Assembly: GCA_001247695.2 (NCBI GenBank)
Contig: LGRX02034638.1
Location: forward strand, 26,455-90,454
Direction of reading: 5' to 3'
DNA length: 64,000 nucleotides
Source of the DNA: Cymbomonas tetramitiformis
Lineage: Eukaryota > Chlorophyta > Pyramimonadophyceae > Pyramimonadales > Pyramimonadaceae
In this document: piece after piece, positions 24,101-33,000 of the stretch
Position numbering within the stretch: the stretch's first letter is position 1
Layout of the letters: every line of letters starts with the position of its first letter
Translations under genes and position numbers: made by a program
Notes under the pieces: model-generated
The model's database searches: none
Told to the model about the DNA's origin: nothing
Seen by the model: the letters and a program-made list of their open reading frames with translations, nothing else

Positions 24101-27100
24101 GCCCCCACCCGCTGGGAACGATGGTGGTCCACTCCAGGCGCAACGAGGCGCAACCGATGACACTGCTGCACGGATTCGTGATGTAAAATATCGCATTGGA
24201 ACATTATTTTGCAATTTCAACCGGTGGATATCTGCAGTTTTCCGTGATGGACATATGTACGGTTGGATTTGTTGGATAATGTCTTTTGGAGCGATAAACA
24301 ACAAAAAACAGTGCAAACCCTATACTTGCAGTTTCGTTGTTTGTCGTTGGGGACAAGCCACCACCCTGCTCCCGGCCTGGCCCAAAGCCTAGCCTCAAGA
24401 GAGATTCTCCACCCAAAACACGCTGAGTGTCCCAAAGGGCCATCCAAGGGGCCGAGAACCCCGAATGAGCCACCTGAGCCCCTCTGCAACTGCACCGTCG
24501 ATGCCGTGTCTAGAGCCGGTTCACCTCTGCCCCTCTGCGACTGCCCTACCGGCGCACTGCTGCTGTGTCTCTGAAGCCGGCTCACCTCTGTCCCTCGAGT
24601 CGCTCGAGCCATCTCTCCTCCACCAAGCCCACGCTCAGGACCACCTCTCTGCCCTGTACCTGCCTTAGAGCCTGGTTTTAAGAGAGCTTGCCCACCCACG
24701 ACACGGCCGGTATTTCCAAGGGCTTTCCCAAGGGGCTGAGAAGGGTGAACTGGATTGCCCCCATCTGATCTTGCGCACCCGCCACCGATCTGCGATTGCA
24801 GCCCTCTAACCCCGCCACCAACTCGATGGGACTGAAGCCCTTGTGCTGAATGCCCTGCGAGGAAGCTGCGAACTTGAGCAATGCGCTCCACACTGCCTTG
24901 CCGTGCTGTACTGTTTCTACCTGGCGTCCCATCCCCACATATGGACGTGCGTCCCATCCCCACATGCCTCTGTGTCCTCCCTTGATCACTGCGGAGAGCG
25001 CCTCGGTGCCCTCTTCTGGTTTTTGCTTTCATATTTAGGGTTTTAGGGTTTTGGGTGGTAGGGAGGCGGATGGTGGGTTGGCTTTTGTCAGCGGGCCTTA
25101 TGCCGCTCAGTGTGTGCCCCAAGCTCTCCCGGTGGCCGATAGTTCACCACCCGATCGTCGCCTTCCCGACAGCTGCTCACTGTTGGTTCCGGCACGGCCA
25201 GCAACCTCGCCCCGTGGGCAGGGAAGCTGATGAGACGCTATATGCTGCCGTTGCAAGTGGTCATCGCTGTCAGGATGCGCCCCCGGGCTCTGAGGGGCCC
25301 GGCATGTGTCAACCCCACCCGTGACCCTCCCCCACATCTCCTCGGCACCCTCACCAGTTCCCCCCATGCCAACAGCCCCCTCAAGGAGGCTGACCACCCG
25401 CCTGCTCGCCCCCATCAAGGTGGCCATCCCTCCCTCGGTCAAGGCCAATGCTTGCTCCGGCGAGGTCCTGCTCTGCTCCCGAGTCCAGACACCCCTCCGG
25501 GCCTGGCGATGAGAAGTCATCCCACTCCGCCAAGATATCCTGGACGCTTGATGCCGCTTGGCTGAACCCGCCTGCACCTGCGGGTGTCCCTCCAGACCAA
25601 GCCTCGGCAGTGCCCTCTCGTCACCTGTATCGCGTGGCTTGTATGCCAGTGTTTAGGCTTCTTTCAGCTAGGTCCGCGACTCACTGGGCGGATACTGGTA
25701 AAGGGTGTGGGCAAATCTTGAGTAGCCTGTATGTTTGGAGTGTGAAGCACGGTCGTGCACAAGTTGAGTGATTAGACACCAAGCAAGCTCTTGTTGGAAT
25801 TTGCTTGATGTGGTGCTAGGACCTTGCCACTCCCCTCACATCTCGACGTGCGTGGTATCGCGTCATGGCCCGCCCTGTTCCTGCATGCGTTTCCCATCCT
25901 CTGGGTAGGTGGTGGGCTCGCCTTCGTCCTCTTTCTAATTTTGACCACGTGTTTTGGCCGGTGAAGCACTTGAAGGACAATGTGGGTTTTTTCGTTGAAC
26001 ACCGGTAAGTGTGACACCATCCTATTGAAACGACTGCTAGCTAATGGTGACATTGTACCGTTTCCATACATAGGATTTATGGTTGGATGTTGGTGTGCCT
26101 CATGCCGGTTGGTGTGGTGGCAACCAGGAATCCGCGTGACGAGCATTCTGGACAGCTGCGAGGTGGAAGGCGAGGCACTGAACTCGATGCTCCTGGCGGA
26201 GGGTACCACGGTCAGCATGCCGGACATCACCCTGGACCTCCCGGTGCTGTCGCCAAAGGACGTGGCGGACGTGCAGGCCTTCTGCAGCGGCGACGGCGCG
26301 ATGGACTTCCTGGCGTTGTCGTTTACGCAGTCTGCAGAGGATGTGGCGGAGGCGCGGCGCGTGCTAGATGCCGTTGAGGGCGGTGAGCGGGTGCGCATCA
26401 TCGCAAAGATTGAGACGGCGCTCGGGCTGGCGAACTTTGATGCCATCATGTGGGCAGCGGATGGTGTGATGGTGGACAGAGGTGACTTGGGCATGAACAT
26501 CCCTATGGAGAAGGTGGCGCTGGCGACGAAGATGATGGTAGCAAAGTGCAACATCGCCGGGAAGTTTGTTATCTGCGCCGCGCAGATGATGGAGTTTATG
26601 GTGGAATACTCCACGCCCTCGTGCTCCGAGATGACCGATGTCGCCAATGCCGTCCTGGACGGGTGTGCGCCCTCTGTGAGATGCTTGGATCTTACCGGCT
26701 GCGCATGTACTCTGACCAGCTGAGCGCTGCCGTGGCAGATGCCGAGTTCTGGCGTAATCTGATCCGCCGCTTACCCTTATGGCAAAGGCCATACACGCAT
26801 GTGATCGGTCAGCCTGCACGCCATTCTGATCGGACGGCCTGCGCGCCATTCTGATCGGACGGCCTGCACGCCATTCTGATCGGACGGCCTGCGCGCCATT
26901 CTGATCGGACGGCCTGCACGCCATTCTGATCGGACGGCCTGCGCGCCATTCTGCCATTGGATGCTGACTGCATCTGATTGCCATTCCCGCAGGTTCGACA
27001 CCGTGATGCTCTCGGCAGAAACGGCTTATGGGAACTACCCAGAGCAGACGGTGCGCACGATGGCGGCGCTCGTGCGCCAGGCAGAGGTCGCGATGAACTT

Positions 27101-28408
27101 TGCCGCGACGTGCGCCTTCATTCATGAATACTCAAAACCACTGTCTACCTGCGAGGCAGTGGCGCTCGGAGTAGTGAACTGCGCCATCGACTCGAAAGCC
27201 ACCCTCATCATCTGCATATCGGATCAAGGCTTCATGGCGAGCCTCATCTCCAAGTACCGCCCACCGGTGCCTGTGCTCCTGGTCACTAGCCAGGCCCATA
27301 TAGCACGTCAGGTGATTGCCCGGATACCTGCCCTCTCCCTTTCTGCTGGCTAGAGCGGCGGCCTCCCTGAGGACAGCCGCTGAAGATTGAGATTGCCAGA
27401 CGCTTTGCCTGACAGGCATGACGCGATTTTGGGCCGTGTTTGATTGGATGGTAGACCCAAATTATGGACCTGCAGGGAATCTATATTTGCCATACTGTTT
27501 GCGATGTGTAGTATCATGGCACTACGTTGGCTTTTTCGCATGCCGATGGCTGACTTTGGTTGGCTAGCATTACACTGCTTCGATCACATGTGTGCATATC
27601 CTTCCCGTCATCGCCAATGCTGCTTAAATCAGTGCAGCATCAGCGCTCATCCTGGCGCAGCGCTCGCATCCTGGCACAGCGCTCTCATCCTGGCGCAGCG
27701 CGCGCATCCTGGCACAAGGCTCGCTTCCAGTGCACTGATTGGTGAAACTGCATACAATGCTTGCTCTCGCAGCTCACAAGCGTCATGTTGAGCTAGCTGC
27801 GCAATGATTCTCAGGGTATTTGGGTGTTTCAAGGAGAAGCAGATGAACTGACATAAAATGAGTCGTGTTGAAACGCACACTTGACGGGCATAATGCACTA
27901 CACAAGGCTGAGCTCATAATTGTGCCTTGCTTCCGGAATATATGTAAGCTTTTGGAAAGTCCGAAACGCGCACCTCTGTGGATATGGAAGTATCCTTTGA
28001 ATGTCGCTGGGTCACTGGATTATCTCTGGATTGTTATCACAGTCGTGTCAACTGAGTTCGGAGGAAATTTTGCACCCAGTGCTGCGGTGAGACACACTGG
28101 GCACGGCGCTATGCATCCGCTAGGATCCATATCAATGGCCATCACATGTCAGTGCATATAAGTTTAGTACATACTGCCGAGTGCTAATGGGAATATTCCT
28201 GATGCTTCGTCCGCAGGCCAACGCAGTGTTTGCACAATATCCGTTGTTGGTCCCCAATCTTGCAGAAGAGTTCAGCACCTACCTCGCAAAGGCTGTTGAT
28301 ATTGGAGTTTATAGTTCTGGAACCGTATTGGCGATGTACGGGCGTCTTGAACCGGATGCCGACAGTGACCCCAAGTATGAGATCCTGCCACCCACGGAAT
28401 GCAGATAG
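453..28408 (+). CDS. Giant tandem pyruvate-kinase polyprotein (5' truncated by window)
   Basis: Nineteen exons encode at least 3.5 consecutive pyruvate-kinase modules, about 1,760 residues in the window. Exons: 453-650, 2010-2220, 2972-~3171, 3956-4065, 4721-5247, 5398-5549, 16145-16405, 16855-17080, 17414-17518, 18690-19070, 19556-19975, 20326-20571, 20889-21272, 22194-22661, 22967-23116, 23459-23678, 26128-26662, 26993-27311, 28217-28408 (TAG stop). I chose boundaries where the PK alignment, AG acceptor, GT donor and reading phase all agree; only the end of exon 3 is uncertain, and exon 11 uses a GC donor (CAG|GCGAGT). Exons 10 and 14 contain the end of one module and the start of the next, so the modules are one protein rather than neighbouring genes. 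PK normally transfers phosphate from phosphoenolpyruvate to ADP in glycolysis. Active-site decay here suggests only some modules could be catalytic. The start codon lies left of the window. Confidence 0.9.
651..2009. other. PK intron 1
   Basis: Donor GTTCTG after 650 and acceptor CAG before 2010. Homopurine/pyrimidine and C-rich runs near 770-800. I see no other gene in it, and the open frames are short and unlike known proteins. Confidence 0.6.
2330..2425. repeat. Minisatellite, unit TTGATGGCGGTTCTGTGGC
   Basis: About five tandem or truncated copies of a roughly 19-bp unit inside PK intron 2221-2971. Confidence 0.85.
3398..3506. repeat. Minisatellite, 9-bp unit GGGCATTCA / GGGCAGTCA
   Basis: About 12 tandem 9-bp units in the intron upstream of PK exon 4. 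They create open repetitive frames on both strands that are not genes. Confidence 0.9.
3956..18740 (+). CDS. PK module 2 (exons 4-9 and start of exon 10), active site degenerate
   Basis: Exons 3956-4065, 4721-5247, 5398-5549, 16145-16405, 16855-17080, 17414-17518 and the start of 18690-19070 give a complete PK-length module. It begins RRKTKLICTIGP. Key segments are recognisable but altered: the R-x-N-F-S loop reads AYFDFSIG (Arg and Asn lost), the DTKGPEIR loop reads ATRGTEVKT (Asp lost), KIEN reads SIDT (catalytic Lys lost, Glu to Asp), ARGDLG reads SRERLA (metal-binding Asp lost), and the ATQML Thr is gone (CTGEML). The module is therefore probably not a PK catalyst. A 10.6-kb intron (5550-16144) between exons 6 and 7 contains the Copia element; skipping it restores the frame exactly. 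Confidence 0.85.
4284..4452. repeat. 21-bp minisatellite, unit GGGGGTTCCAGTGCCCGCCC(T)
   Basis: Eight tandem copies in the PK intron between exons 4 and 5. Because 21 is a multiple of 3, it gives open repetitive frames on both strands, which I do not regard as genes. Confidence 0.93.
5655..5702 (+). repeat. Dispersed intronic repeat (copy 1, split by Copia)
   Basis: The motif around CATCCACTGGGATGATGGTG followed by GGGCTGGCTTTTGTTGG continues after the Copia insertion at 15829 (CATGCCGTTCAGTGTG). Similar copies lie at about 25066-25112 in another PK intron and in reverse orientation at about 34862-34930 in the PPR gene. It looks like a small interspersed repeat (SINE or MITE fragment). Confidence 0.65.
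5703..6112 (+). repeat. Copia 5' LTR (410 bp)
   Basis: Starts TATTGGAATC and ends GAATTCCAAAA. The ends form an imperfect inverted repeat (TATTGGAAT / ATTCCAAAA), so this LTR lacks the canonical TG...CA at its extreme ends. Contains TAGATC repeats near 5821. Confidence 0.93.
6113..6126 (+). promoter_or_regulatory. Copia primer-binding site, half-tRNA type
   Basis: GGTTACGGGCCCAC directly abuts the 5' LTR. It resembles the primer site of Drosophila copia (GGTTATGGGCCC), which pairs with the anticodon arm of a cleaved initiator-tRNA half rather than with a tRNA 3' end. The copia comparison is from memory. Confidence 0.65.
6196..7280 (+). CDS. Copia Gag, with frameshift before the zinc knuckle
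   Basis: ATG at 6196 opens a frame of 438 codons (to 7512). The capsid-like part (about residues 90-330, including DGHGAWLEL and YFITQVDKLLSL) resembles Copia Gag. The CCHC zinc knuckle CPVCHRRGHSAKDC lies at 7236-7277 in the -1 frame, not in the ATG frame. The frame must therefore change between about 7164 (last stop in the -1 frame) and 7235, either by programmed -1 frameshifting or by mutation. No classic slippery heptamer is obvious. Gag packages the element RNA. Confidence 0.8.
7281..9380 (+). CDS. Copia Gag-Pol linker and aspartic protease
   Basis: This open frame (ending at 9503) follows the zinc knuckle. It holds degenerate DLHPGL repeats (about 7430-7510), then a strikingly acidic Ser/Asp/Glu region (about 8530-8990; e.g. 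SDSDEEEED, DASDSDEEEE), then a retropepsin motif IDSGATKHIF with the catalytic Asp codon at 9135. FNLLSV near 9350 is the conserved segment that usually follows the flap. The frame then drifts: VDFGARTVSKGG is in another frame from about 9377, so the protease C-terminus is frameshifted. Confidence 0.75.
9464..10100 (+). CDS. NPPF domain (Dam-like methyltransferase fold) and GAG-pre-integrase segment in Copia
   Basis: The frame opened here (to 10303) contains FLLELFSSDDNHILDHY, then W-A-G...YGNPPF at 9701-9712, then FMFILPKW and a HEYPAG segment. N/D-P-P-F/Y is the catalytic motif of DNA N6-adenine methyltransferases, and the layout resembles the phage Dam family. It lies between protease and integrase. 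After it comes LLQHVRLGHVGDKPV, a GAG-pre-integrase-like segment, and the frame changes near 10080-10140. As far as I recall, similar NPPF segments occur in other algal retroelements. Whether any methylates DNA is unknown; an obvious SAM-binding glycine motif is not seen. Confidence 0.65.
10110..11390 (+). CDS. Copia integrase
   Basis: Part of the open frame 10050-12596. The core shows D (VWSDTCGPF), D (HTDGDSTM) and E (ARVERSHRDV) with 35 residues between the second Asp and the Glu (DD35E). The downstream VFGCMAYPF and GYS-like (YVGHSE) segments are the typical Copia integrase C-terminal part. It inserts the cDNA into the genome. The catalytic residues are intact. Confidence 0.9.
11395..12500 (+). 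CDS. Copia reverse transcriptase, tandem copy 1
   Basis: RT of Copia type with FAPCTQLSSVR, MDVDTAFLN, AVYGLKQAG and catalytic YVDDY (codons at 12066-12080), then LGQLQWVARCSRPD. It is in frame with the integrase. At 12501 the sequence jumps back to the equivalent of 11395 in another frame, giving an aberrant tail and a stop at 12596, so this RT is never followed by RNase H. Part of a three-copy direct tandem repeat. Confidence 0.92.
12501..13603 (+). pseudogene. Copia reverse transcriptase, tandem copy 2
   Basis: A 1,103-bp direct repeat of copy 1 with scattered substitutions (for example GVHLP-type changes near 12965). A 3-bp deletion turns CATTCAAGATGAACTGG into CATTTAAGAACTGG and gives an in-frame TAA near 12632. 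The longest frame (12650-13699) starts only with GTG. It retains YVDDY (13169-13183) and ends in the same aberrant junction tail. Confidence 0.9.
13604..14706 (+). pseudogene. Copia reverse transcriptase, tandem copy 3
   Basis: Third 1,103-bp copy. It shares diagnostic changes with copy 2 (the TTTAAG deletion and AAATTGGACAAGAACAGG), so copies 2 and 3 arose from one another. It has private changes too (GGTTATCATT for GGATATCATT; AAGGATTGG for AAAGAGTGG). YVDDY is intact. Only this copy runs into the original downstream sequence, but a frame change near 14705-14725 separates it from RNase H. Confidence 0.9.
14724..15209 (+). CDS. Copia RNase H
   Basis: The frame contains IYTDSDYAGC, RRSTSG, SLSTTEAEIIA, YCDNQGAIHLA, RSRHIEV and a C-terminal DIMTKPL, the standard Copia RNase H series with the D, E, D residues present. 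TGA stop near 15209. It degrades the RNA strand of the RNA-DNA hybrid. It is out of frame with the preceding RT copy. Confidence 0.92.
   Translation: MPLSIYTDSDYAGCRVTRRSTSGIAVFLCGSLIIFSSMIQKCVSLSTTEAEIIAMSEGAREVKYVLNVLDSLVDIYRPVPMYCDNQGAIHLATDYVNNSRSRHIEVRNMYIRELIKAKDTEALYTGTDDNTSDIMTKPLALPIFRVHRERLGVMNLPRGDQ
15215..15370. repeat. Short tandem repeat, unit with GGGGCACCATCCCCAT
   Basis: Five imperfect copies between RNase H and the 3' LTR, including the palindrome-like GGGGCACCATCCCC. Likely 3' untranslated region of the Copia RNA. Confidence 0.8.
15401..15413 (+). promoter_or_regulatory. Copia polypurine tract
   Basis: CCTTTAGAAGGGG directly precedes the 3' LTR, the position expected for the plus-strand primer. 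Confidence 0.7.
15414..15823 (+). repeat. Copia 3' LTR (410 bp)
   Basis: Same length as the 5' LTR with about six substitutions (for example CTGAAG/CGGAAG and GGCGTTT/GGCTTTT), followed by the CGATC target duplication. Confidence 0.93.
17519..18689. other. PK intron 9 with duplicated splice-donor segment and hairpin
   Basis: AT-richer than its neighbours. Its start (GCCGTCATGCATGCAAAG|GT at the exon 9 donor) is duplicated near 18497-18520 (GCCGCCATGCATGCAAAGGT), with weaker similarity for a further 30 bp. This suggests an inserted or duplicated block of about 1 kb. It also holds a 13-bp perfect inverted repeat (CATAACTTGCGTG / CACGCAAGTTATG) at about 18093-18122. No gene seen. Confidence 0.6.
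18931..22430 (+). CDS. PK module 3 (exons 10-14), active site degenerate
   Basis: It begins within exon 18690-19070 at RKRNTKILCQLGP and continues through 19556-19975, 20326-20571, 20889-21272 and the first half of 22194-22661. The B-domain is well kept (MVTKGPEIKTT, then a LGEKK and LPG segment). Substitutions: loop CINLAIG (Arg to Cys, Ser to Ala), DTKGPE to VTKGPE (Asp lost), KIEN to KIQN (metal-binding Glu to Gln), ARGDLG to ARSALG (Asp lost), ATQM to GDQM (Thr lost). The GETA motif is intact. Exon 11 most likely ends at a GC donor, CAG|GCGAGT after 19975, because this joins LTPQ to DKDSVLNF in the PK-consensus register. It is probably a structural or regulatory module. Confidence 0.85.
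19256..19380. repeat. 24-bp minisatellite, unit GCCACCTCCACAGGGGCGAC(TTCC)
   Basis: Five tandem copies in the PK intron between exons 10 and 11. Confidence 0.92.
21690..21800. repeat. 25-bp minisatellite, unit around AGAGCTCATCTTGACAGAGC
   Basis: Four to five tandem copies in PK intron 21273-22193. A second two-copy 27-bp repeat (GCATGCCAAGCTCCGCTTGG) lies at 22083-22140 in the same intron. Confidence 0.9.
22610..28408 (+). CDS. PK module 4 (exons 14-19), best-preserved catalytic module
   Basis: The module starts inside exon 22194-22661 at CRKAKIVCTIGP and uses exons 22967-23116, 23459-23678, 26128-26662, 26993-27311 and 28217-28408. It keeps the R-F-N-F-S loop, the FDTEGPE Asp, KIE (catalytic Lys, metal Glu), RGDLG (metal Asp) and SAETAYG. 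Deviations: the Lys of DTKGPE is Glu, the following Arg region is altered (PEVVI), and ATQML reads AAQMM, losing a conserved Thr. The C-terminal domain ends with GVYSSGTVLAMYG and an acidic EPDADSDPK stretch before the TAG stop at 28406-28408. If any module here is catalytic it is this one. Intron 26663-26992 contains a 25-bp minisatellite. Confidence 0.87.
23679..26127. other. PK intron 16 (2.4 kb)
   Basis: Donor GTGAGT, acceptor CAACCAG. Contains a TTTAGGGTTTTAGGGTTTTGGG run at about 25034-25056 and a copy of the dispersed intronic repeat at about 25066-25112. No second gene recognised. Confidence 0.65.
26818..26952. repeat. 25-bp minisatellite, unit GCCATTCTGATCGGACGGCC(TGCRC)
   Basis: Six tandem copies inside PK intron 26663-26992, leaving only short single-copy flanks next to the splice sites. 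Confidence 0.93.
27640..27720. repeat. Short tandem repeat, unit GCGCTCGCATCCTGGCACA
   Basis: Four imperfect copies in the last PK intron (27312-28216). The rest of that intron shows nothing recognisable. Confidence 0.8.
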
Positions 28409-30095
28409 CACCGGCTGGTTCAGATGCAAAACACATGCAACGTCACGTTTACAGAGTCCTTCAACTTCGAAGATGTCGAGATCAAGCTTAAAGCAGGATG
28501 CAGGAGATTGCAAGGAGGCAAGGCAGTTACAGTGGACCAAGTAATGTAATGCTCGTGGAGATAAGCATACGTAGAACATAATGCAGCCGATTGGGAGAGG
28601 GCAAAGAAAAATAATTAGATGCTGGACAAAATAGTGCATATGATATTCTCTCCTGTAGTGAAATGCATATATGCATATCAATACGTGTACATGCTTGCAG
28701 GAAATTGCAACAATCAAAACAAAATTATATAGGCATAATGGTACACAACAACTCGGAGGGACTTCTTACATTCTCAAGGCATGGCCCATGTGCACAGCGT
28801 ACATGTTTTGATGAATATTAATGATAACAGCAAAATACCAGCAGGCAGTTTATCCCGACAGTAACCCGTATGTATGTAGAAATCGTGAATGCATTAATAC
28901 TGTGATATATTCCGTATTTTCGCTCTACGCCTTGCATGCCCTAAGTTGTATCTGCTTATGCTCACAGTGCGAGTGACATGGTTGGCCAGGCATGATTTAG
29001 TCATGTTCGTGGCAAATGATGACATGAAAGTACTAAGTTGCTGGCTTAAGTAGTTGATCATTATCATCATATTATCCATGTATGTCAAATATTTCCTGCC
29101 GTTTCCTGGTCATGATCCTGCCTAACACAGAACTGTTGCACTTTGTTAGCGTGGACGTCGCATATATATTCCATGTGCATCACTTGATATTTCACTTTCC
29201 CACATAAGCATGCACCGCGAGACCTGATACTGTTATTGTAGGGAGCCTAGCAGCAGGTAGCAAAGAATGTGCAAGCAAAATAAATCAATAACACAAGTTT
29301 TGTATGATTCCATCGACGCCACATGCAATCTTGATCAAGACCAGGGTATTCGTGATGTAGCAACGGTCATCGCGCCATTCAAGTTTGATAAACAGGGGCA
29401 GGGTTCGAAGCATGGCACACATCGATCCTGGTGCGTCAGGGCAAATTGAAAAAGGTATTACAAAATCCCACAATGGGCAATGCGTCTACGTGATTTGATG
29501 CTGAGCATGGCGTTGATTCGCCTCTTCCCAGAGAGTGTCTATCACAGCCTCAAAGGCCGGAGTGTGTAATGATTGCCCGCTTCGTTCGAGATTCCCAAGC
29601 GATGCAAAACCTAAATCCCAAAAATCACCATGACCGCATAAATCAAGAAGAGCAATGCTTGTTGCCGCAGGTGCTTCAATCCCCCTCCGCCGCGAAACCT
29701 ATATCCTCCGTCGCTCCACAATCCATGCACACCCAGATCACTCATCATCAGTACGCTTTTGCCGCGCACATGCCTGGTACCTCCAAGGCCGCATTCTAGG
29801 TGTGCAAGGAGTGTTATTCTATTGCGTGACGCAGTGTAATGAAGGAGGTGGTATTGAGTGACGCCTCCTCCACGACGCGTGTGTTGAGTGACGCAGTGCA
29901 TCAATGCTGCAGACCTCAATTGTCCCCGCATGTGCATCGCATACTTGAGCAACGCACAAAAACACATCGATTGTACAAATGGAGAGGACGTCATTCGCAG
30001 GCAAAGCGATTTCCGAGAGAATCGCGCCCAAGAACTGTCCCAGATCTCAGCTCTTAAAACTCTGAGCATGCTGCATCCTCGCGCCACCCCCTTAC
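28409..30095. other. Intergenic region between convergent PK and PPR genes
   Basis: AT-rich from 28.5 to 29.5 kb, with no convincing coding frame. It should hold both 3' untranslated regions. The last exon(s) and stop of the minus-strand PPR gene probably lie at about 29.8-30.09 kb but I could not place them. Confidence 0.5.
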
Positions 30096-33000
30096 GAGGG
30101 AGCTCTTCGAGCGCGCCGAGAAGTGATGCAGCTGACATCACTGCCCCCCGATCCTTGATATCATGTGCGAGGAGTAACTAGGCCCACAAAATCACCCGCA
30201 TTATGCGCAGGGAGTGGTGCACGCATAAGATAAATAAATAAATAAGACAACCTTTGCAGGCGGTGTGGCTTTTATCAAAGGAAGCCGAGCCCTGGAGTGA
30301 TGCACTCACCTGATATATTTCATATGCGTGCTCCCACTGCAGATCACTCGCAGCGGCTCGCACAAGCGCTGCATATGCCGAGTTCGAGGCAGCTACCTTG
30401 CCAACGCTCCACATTGCTTCGCACACTTGAAGCACCCCCTTCAGATCGCCGAGGTGCCCGCAGGCCTCCTGCTGATGACGGTATGTCACACTGATCCCCG
30501 CCCAATCATCTCACAAGTAGCTGCAAGCCCAAGCATGCGGGAGTGCCCCCCTCCAAGGCAGCCTCAAACGAAGCCTCATCGGATCAGCACCGCCACGTGG
30601 CTGACCACACAAATAACTCCAGATTCATCTTGGGCCGGCAGGCATGCAGCGGGAACACGCTCTAACCATCAGGACTGCCCGTGGCAAATCGGCGGTGCCT
30701 CCTCACCCATCTGGAGCGGCGCCCCATGCCACCATCTGATCATGCACCATGAGCACGTCGTTCCACCGATCTGCAGCACTCCCGTGGTTTAGCTCTCAAC
30801 CCGCAGCTCTTCGCCAAGAGCCTTTCCGTCGTTCTGTGTGAATGGCAAGAGCAGCAAGGAGGCTGCATTGGAGCGCCCATCGAAGGGCCCTTACATCATC
30901 CCACATTAGAGCACACGGTGCAAAACAGCAGCTTCAGTCTCGATCAATGGAGATGGTTCCTTGGTAACGGCATATTGTTCCTCAAGCTTCAAGGGTACCA
31001 TGCTGCAAATCGGGCTGCAAGTGCTGACGTGGCTCCGGCGAGCACCTTGTTGCCGATAGGCATTCATCACCATGTTGCATGTACTCGTGTCGAGCTCCAC
31101 CTCGGTCTCTAGGAGCTCCTGGCCACATCCGGCACACACACCCGATTTCACCTGGACTGCTGAAGCACGCCGGACGAGCGCCAGCTTCGGTATCCGCGCC
31201 TGCTCATGGACATAGCCTACGCAGCCGCTTCCGGATCTATCCATCCTTGATATCATATTTGCCGGCGTCTGCCTTCCGCGTGGACCAGTCACTTACATTA
31301 CCTTCAACATAAAGCACCCTCGCCGTATCTGCGAAAGTCTTTGACTCGAAAGCACCCCGAGATTGGCCTGACCTACCTATCGAATGCCCTGCTACTGTGA
31401 CGGCTGCCTGCAAGAAGTGGCCGGAGGTGATTGGCTCTATCGAGTGCCCTGCTACTGTGACGGCTGCCTGCAAGAAGTGGCCGGTGATTGGCCTGACCTA
31501 CCTATCGGTGATGACGGCTGCCTGCCGGAGGTGATTAGCCTGACCTACCTATCGAATGCCCTGCTACTGTGACGGCTGCCTGCAAGAAGTGGCCGGAGGT
31601 GATTGGCTTTATCGAGCGCCCTGCTACTGTGACGGCTGCCTGCAAGAAGTGGCCGGAGGTGATTGGCTTTATCGAGCGCCCTGCGACTGTGACGGCTGCC
31701 TGCAAGAAGTGGCCGGGGGTGATTGGCTTTATCGAGAGAAATCACCTCGTAGAGTTGTAGCACGCCTTCCCATTGGTGTGCTGGACACCCCATAACCACG
31801 CATATCCCCTTAGCCCGCCGTCCGCATTGGCGGTGAAGAAGAAGGTGAAATCACAGCCACGGGGGAGACAATCACCAGCAAGGATCGGCGGATGCAATTG
31901 ACTAACACACCGACTATGTCACGGGTGAATGAAATGACGGGCTCGAGGTTTCTTCACGAGGACATGCATGATGCAGAACATATGCCCACAACATGTTCTG
32001 AACTACCATCTGTTCGGAAGACGTTGCCGCAAGAGCCCTCGATATCCTCCAAACGATTTTCCAGGCTGCGTGAGACTCGGAGGGGTTGAGAGATGCAGCT
32101 TGGGTAGGCGGCGGCATGCGGGCTCTCACTCTGCGCCAGCGCACCGAGCACCAGCTGCCAACATTCAGCGTCCAAGGAGAGGCCCGCTGCGGATGCGTCC
32201 TGCAGGCCATGCCCCCTTGTGAGGGATACGCCGGTGCCCTGTCAATCCAAAGTGAAGATTCGGGGGAAACGGGGGGCATGTGGGTTGCGCGCCGGGGGGC
32301 TATCTTACATCCCGCTGGCATGACGTGCGCACCGGTTACTCCGGGCAATCTGTGAGCCGACTCGCCTCACTGCATGGAGAGATGCTGCCCGGTAGCAGAC
32401 GATGAGCTCACCGCTTGGATGGTTTGAATGGGCGCGGCTTGCAGGGGCCTCGCCGCCGCACAAACCCGCAAGAGCACCCGCACCGCCTCGAGGCTGCCTG
32501 CCCCGCAATCCCCCAAGCCGCCTCGATGCCCAAGCGACGTCACCGCGACTCCTCGTACAGCCATGCTGAGACCCTTGCACATAAGGCGGTCATCTGTGTG
32601 GAACCGGAGATCCTAGAGGCAGTGCCGGCTCGCCTCCAGCTGGAGCCGGTGATCCTCCAGGCGATGTCGGCGCTCCTTCAGTTGAAGCCGGCGATCCTAT
32701 AGGCGATGCCAGCAGTCCTCGAGGGGAGCCAATTGATCCTAAAGAAGATACCGATAATCCTCGAGACGAAGCCGATGATCCTGAAGGCGACGCCAACAAC
32801 CCTCTATGTGAAGCTGAATCCTACAGGTGAAGCCGATGATGCTAAAGGTAGAGCTGGCAATCCTCAAAGCTGGAGCCGACGATCCTAACGGAGATGCAGG
32901 CATTCCTCCAGATGGAAGCGACTTGCTCCTCCTGCGCGCGCCTCTGATGGATGACTGGCAGAGGGGCAGGTCCTGGCGCTGCAGCTGCCTCCTCAAGTTG

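Noticed and set aside
26818..26952. CRISPR-like regularly spaced 25-bp repeats
   Set aside because: Units are directly adjacent with no unique spacers; a tandem minisatellite in an intron.
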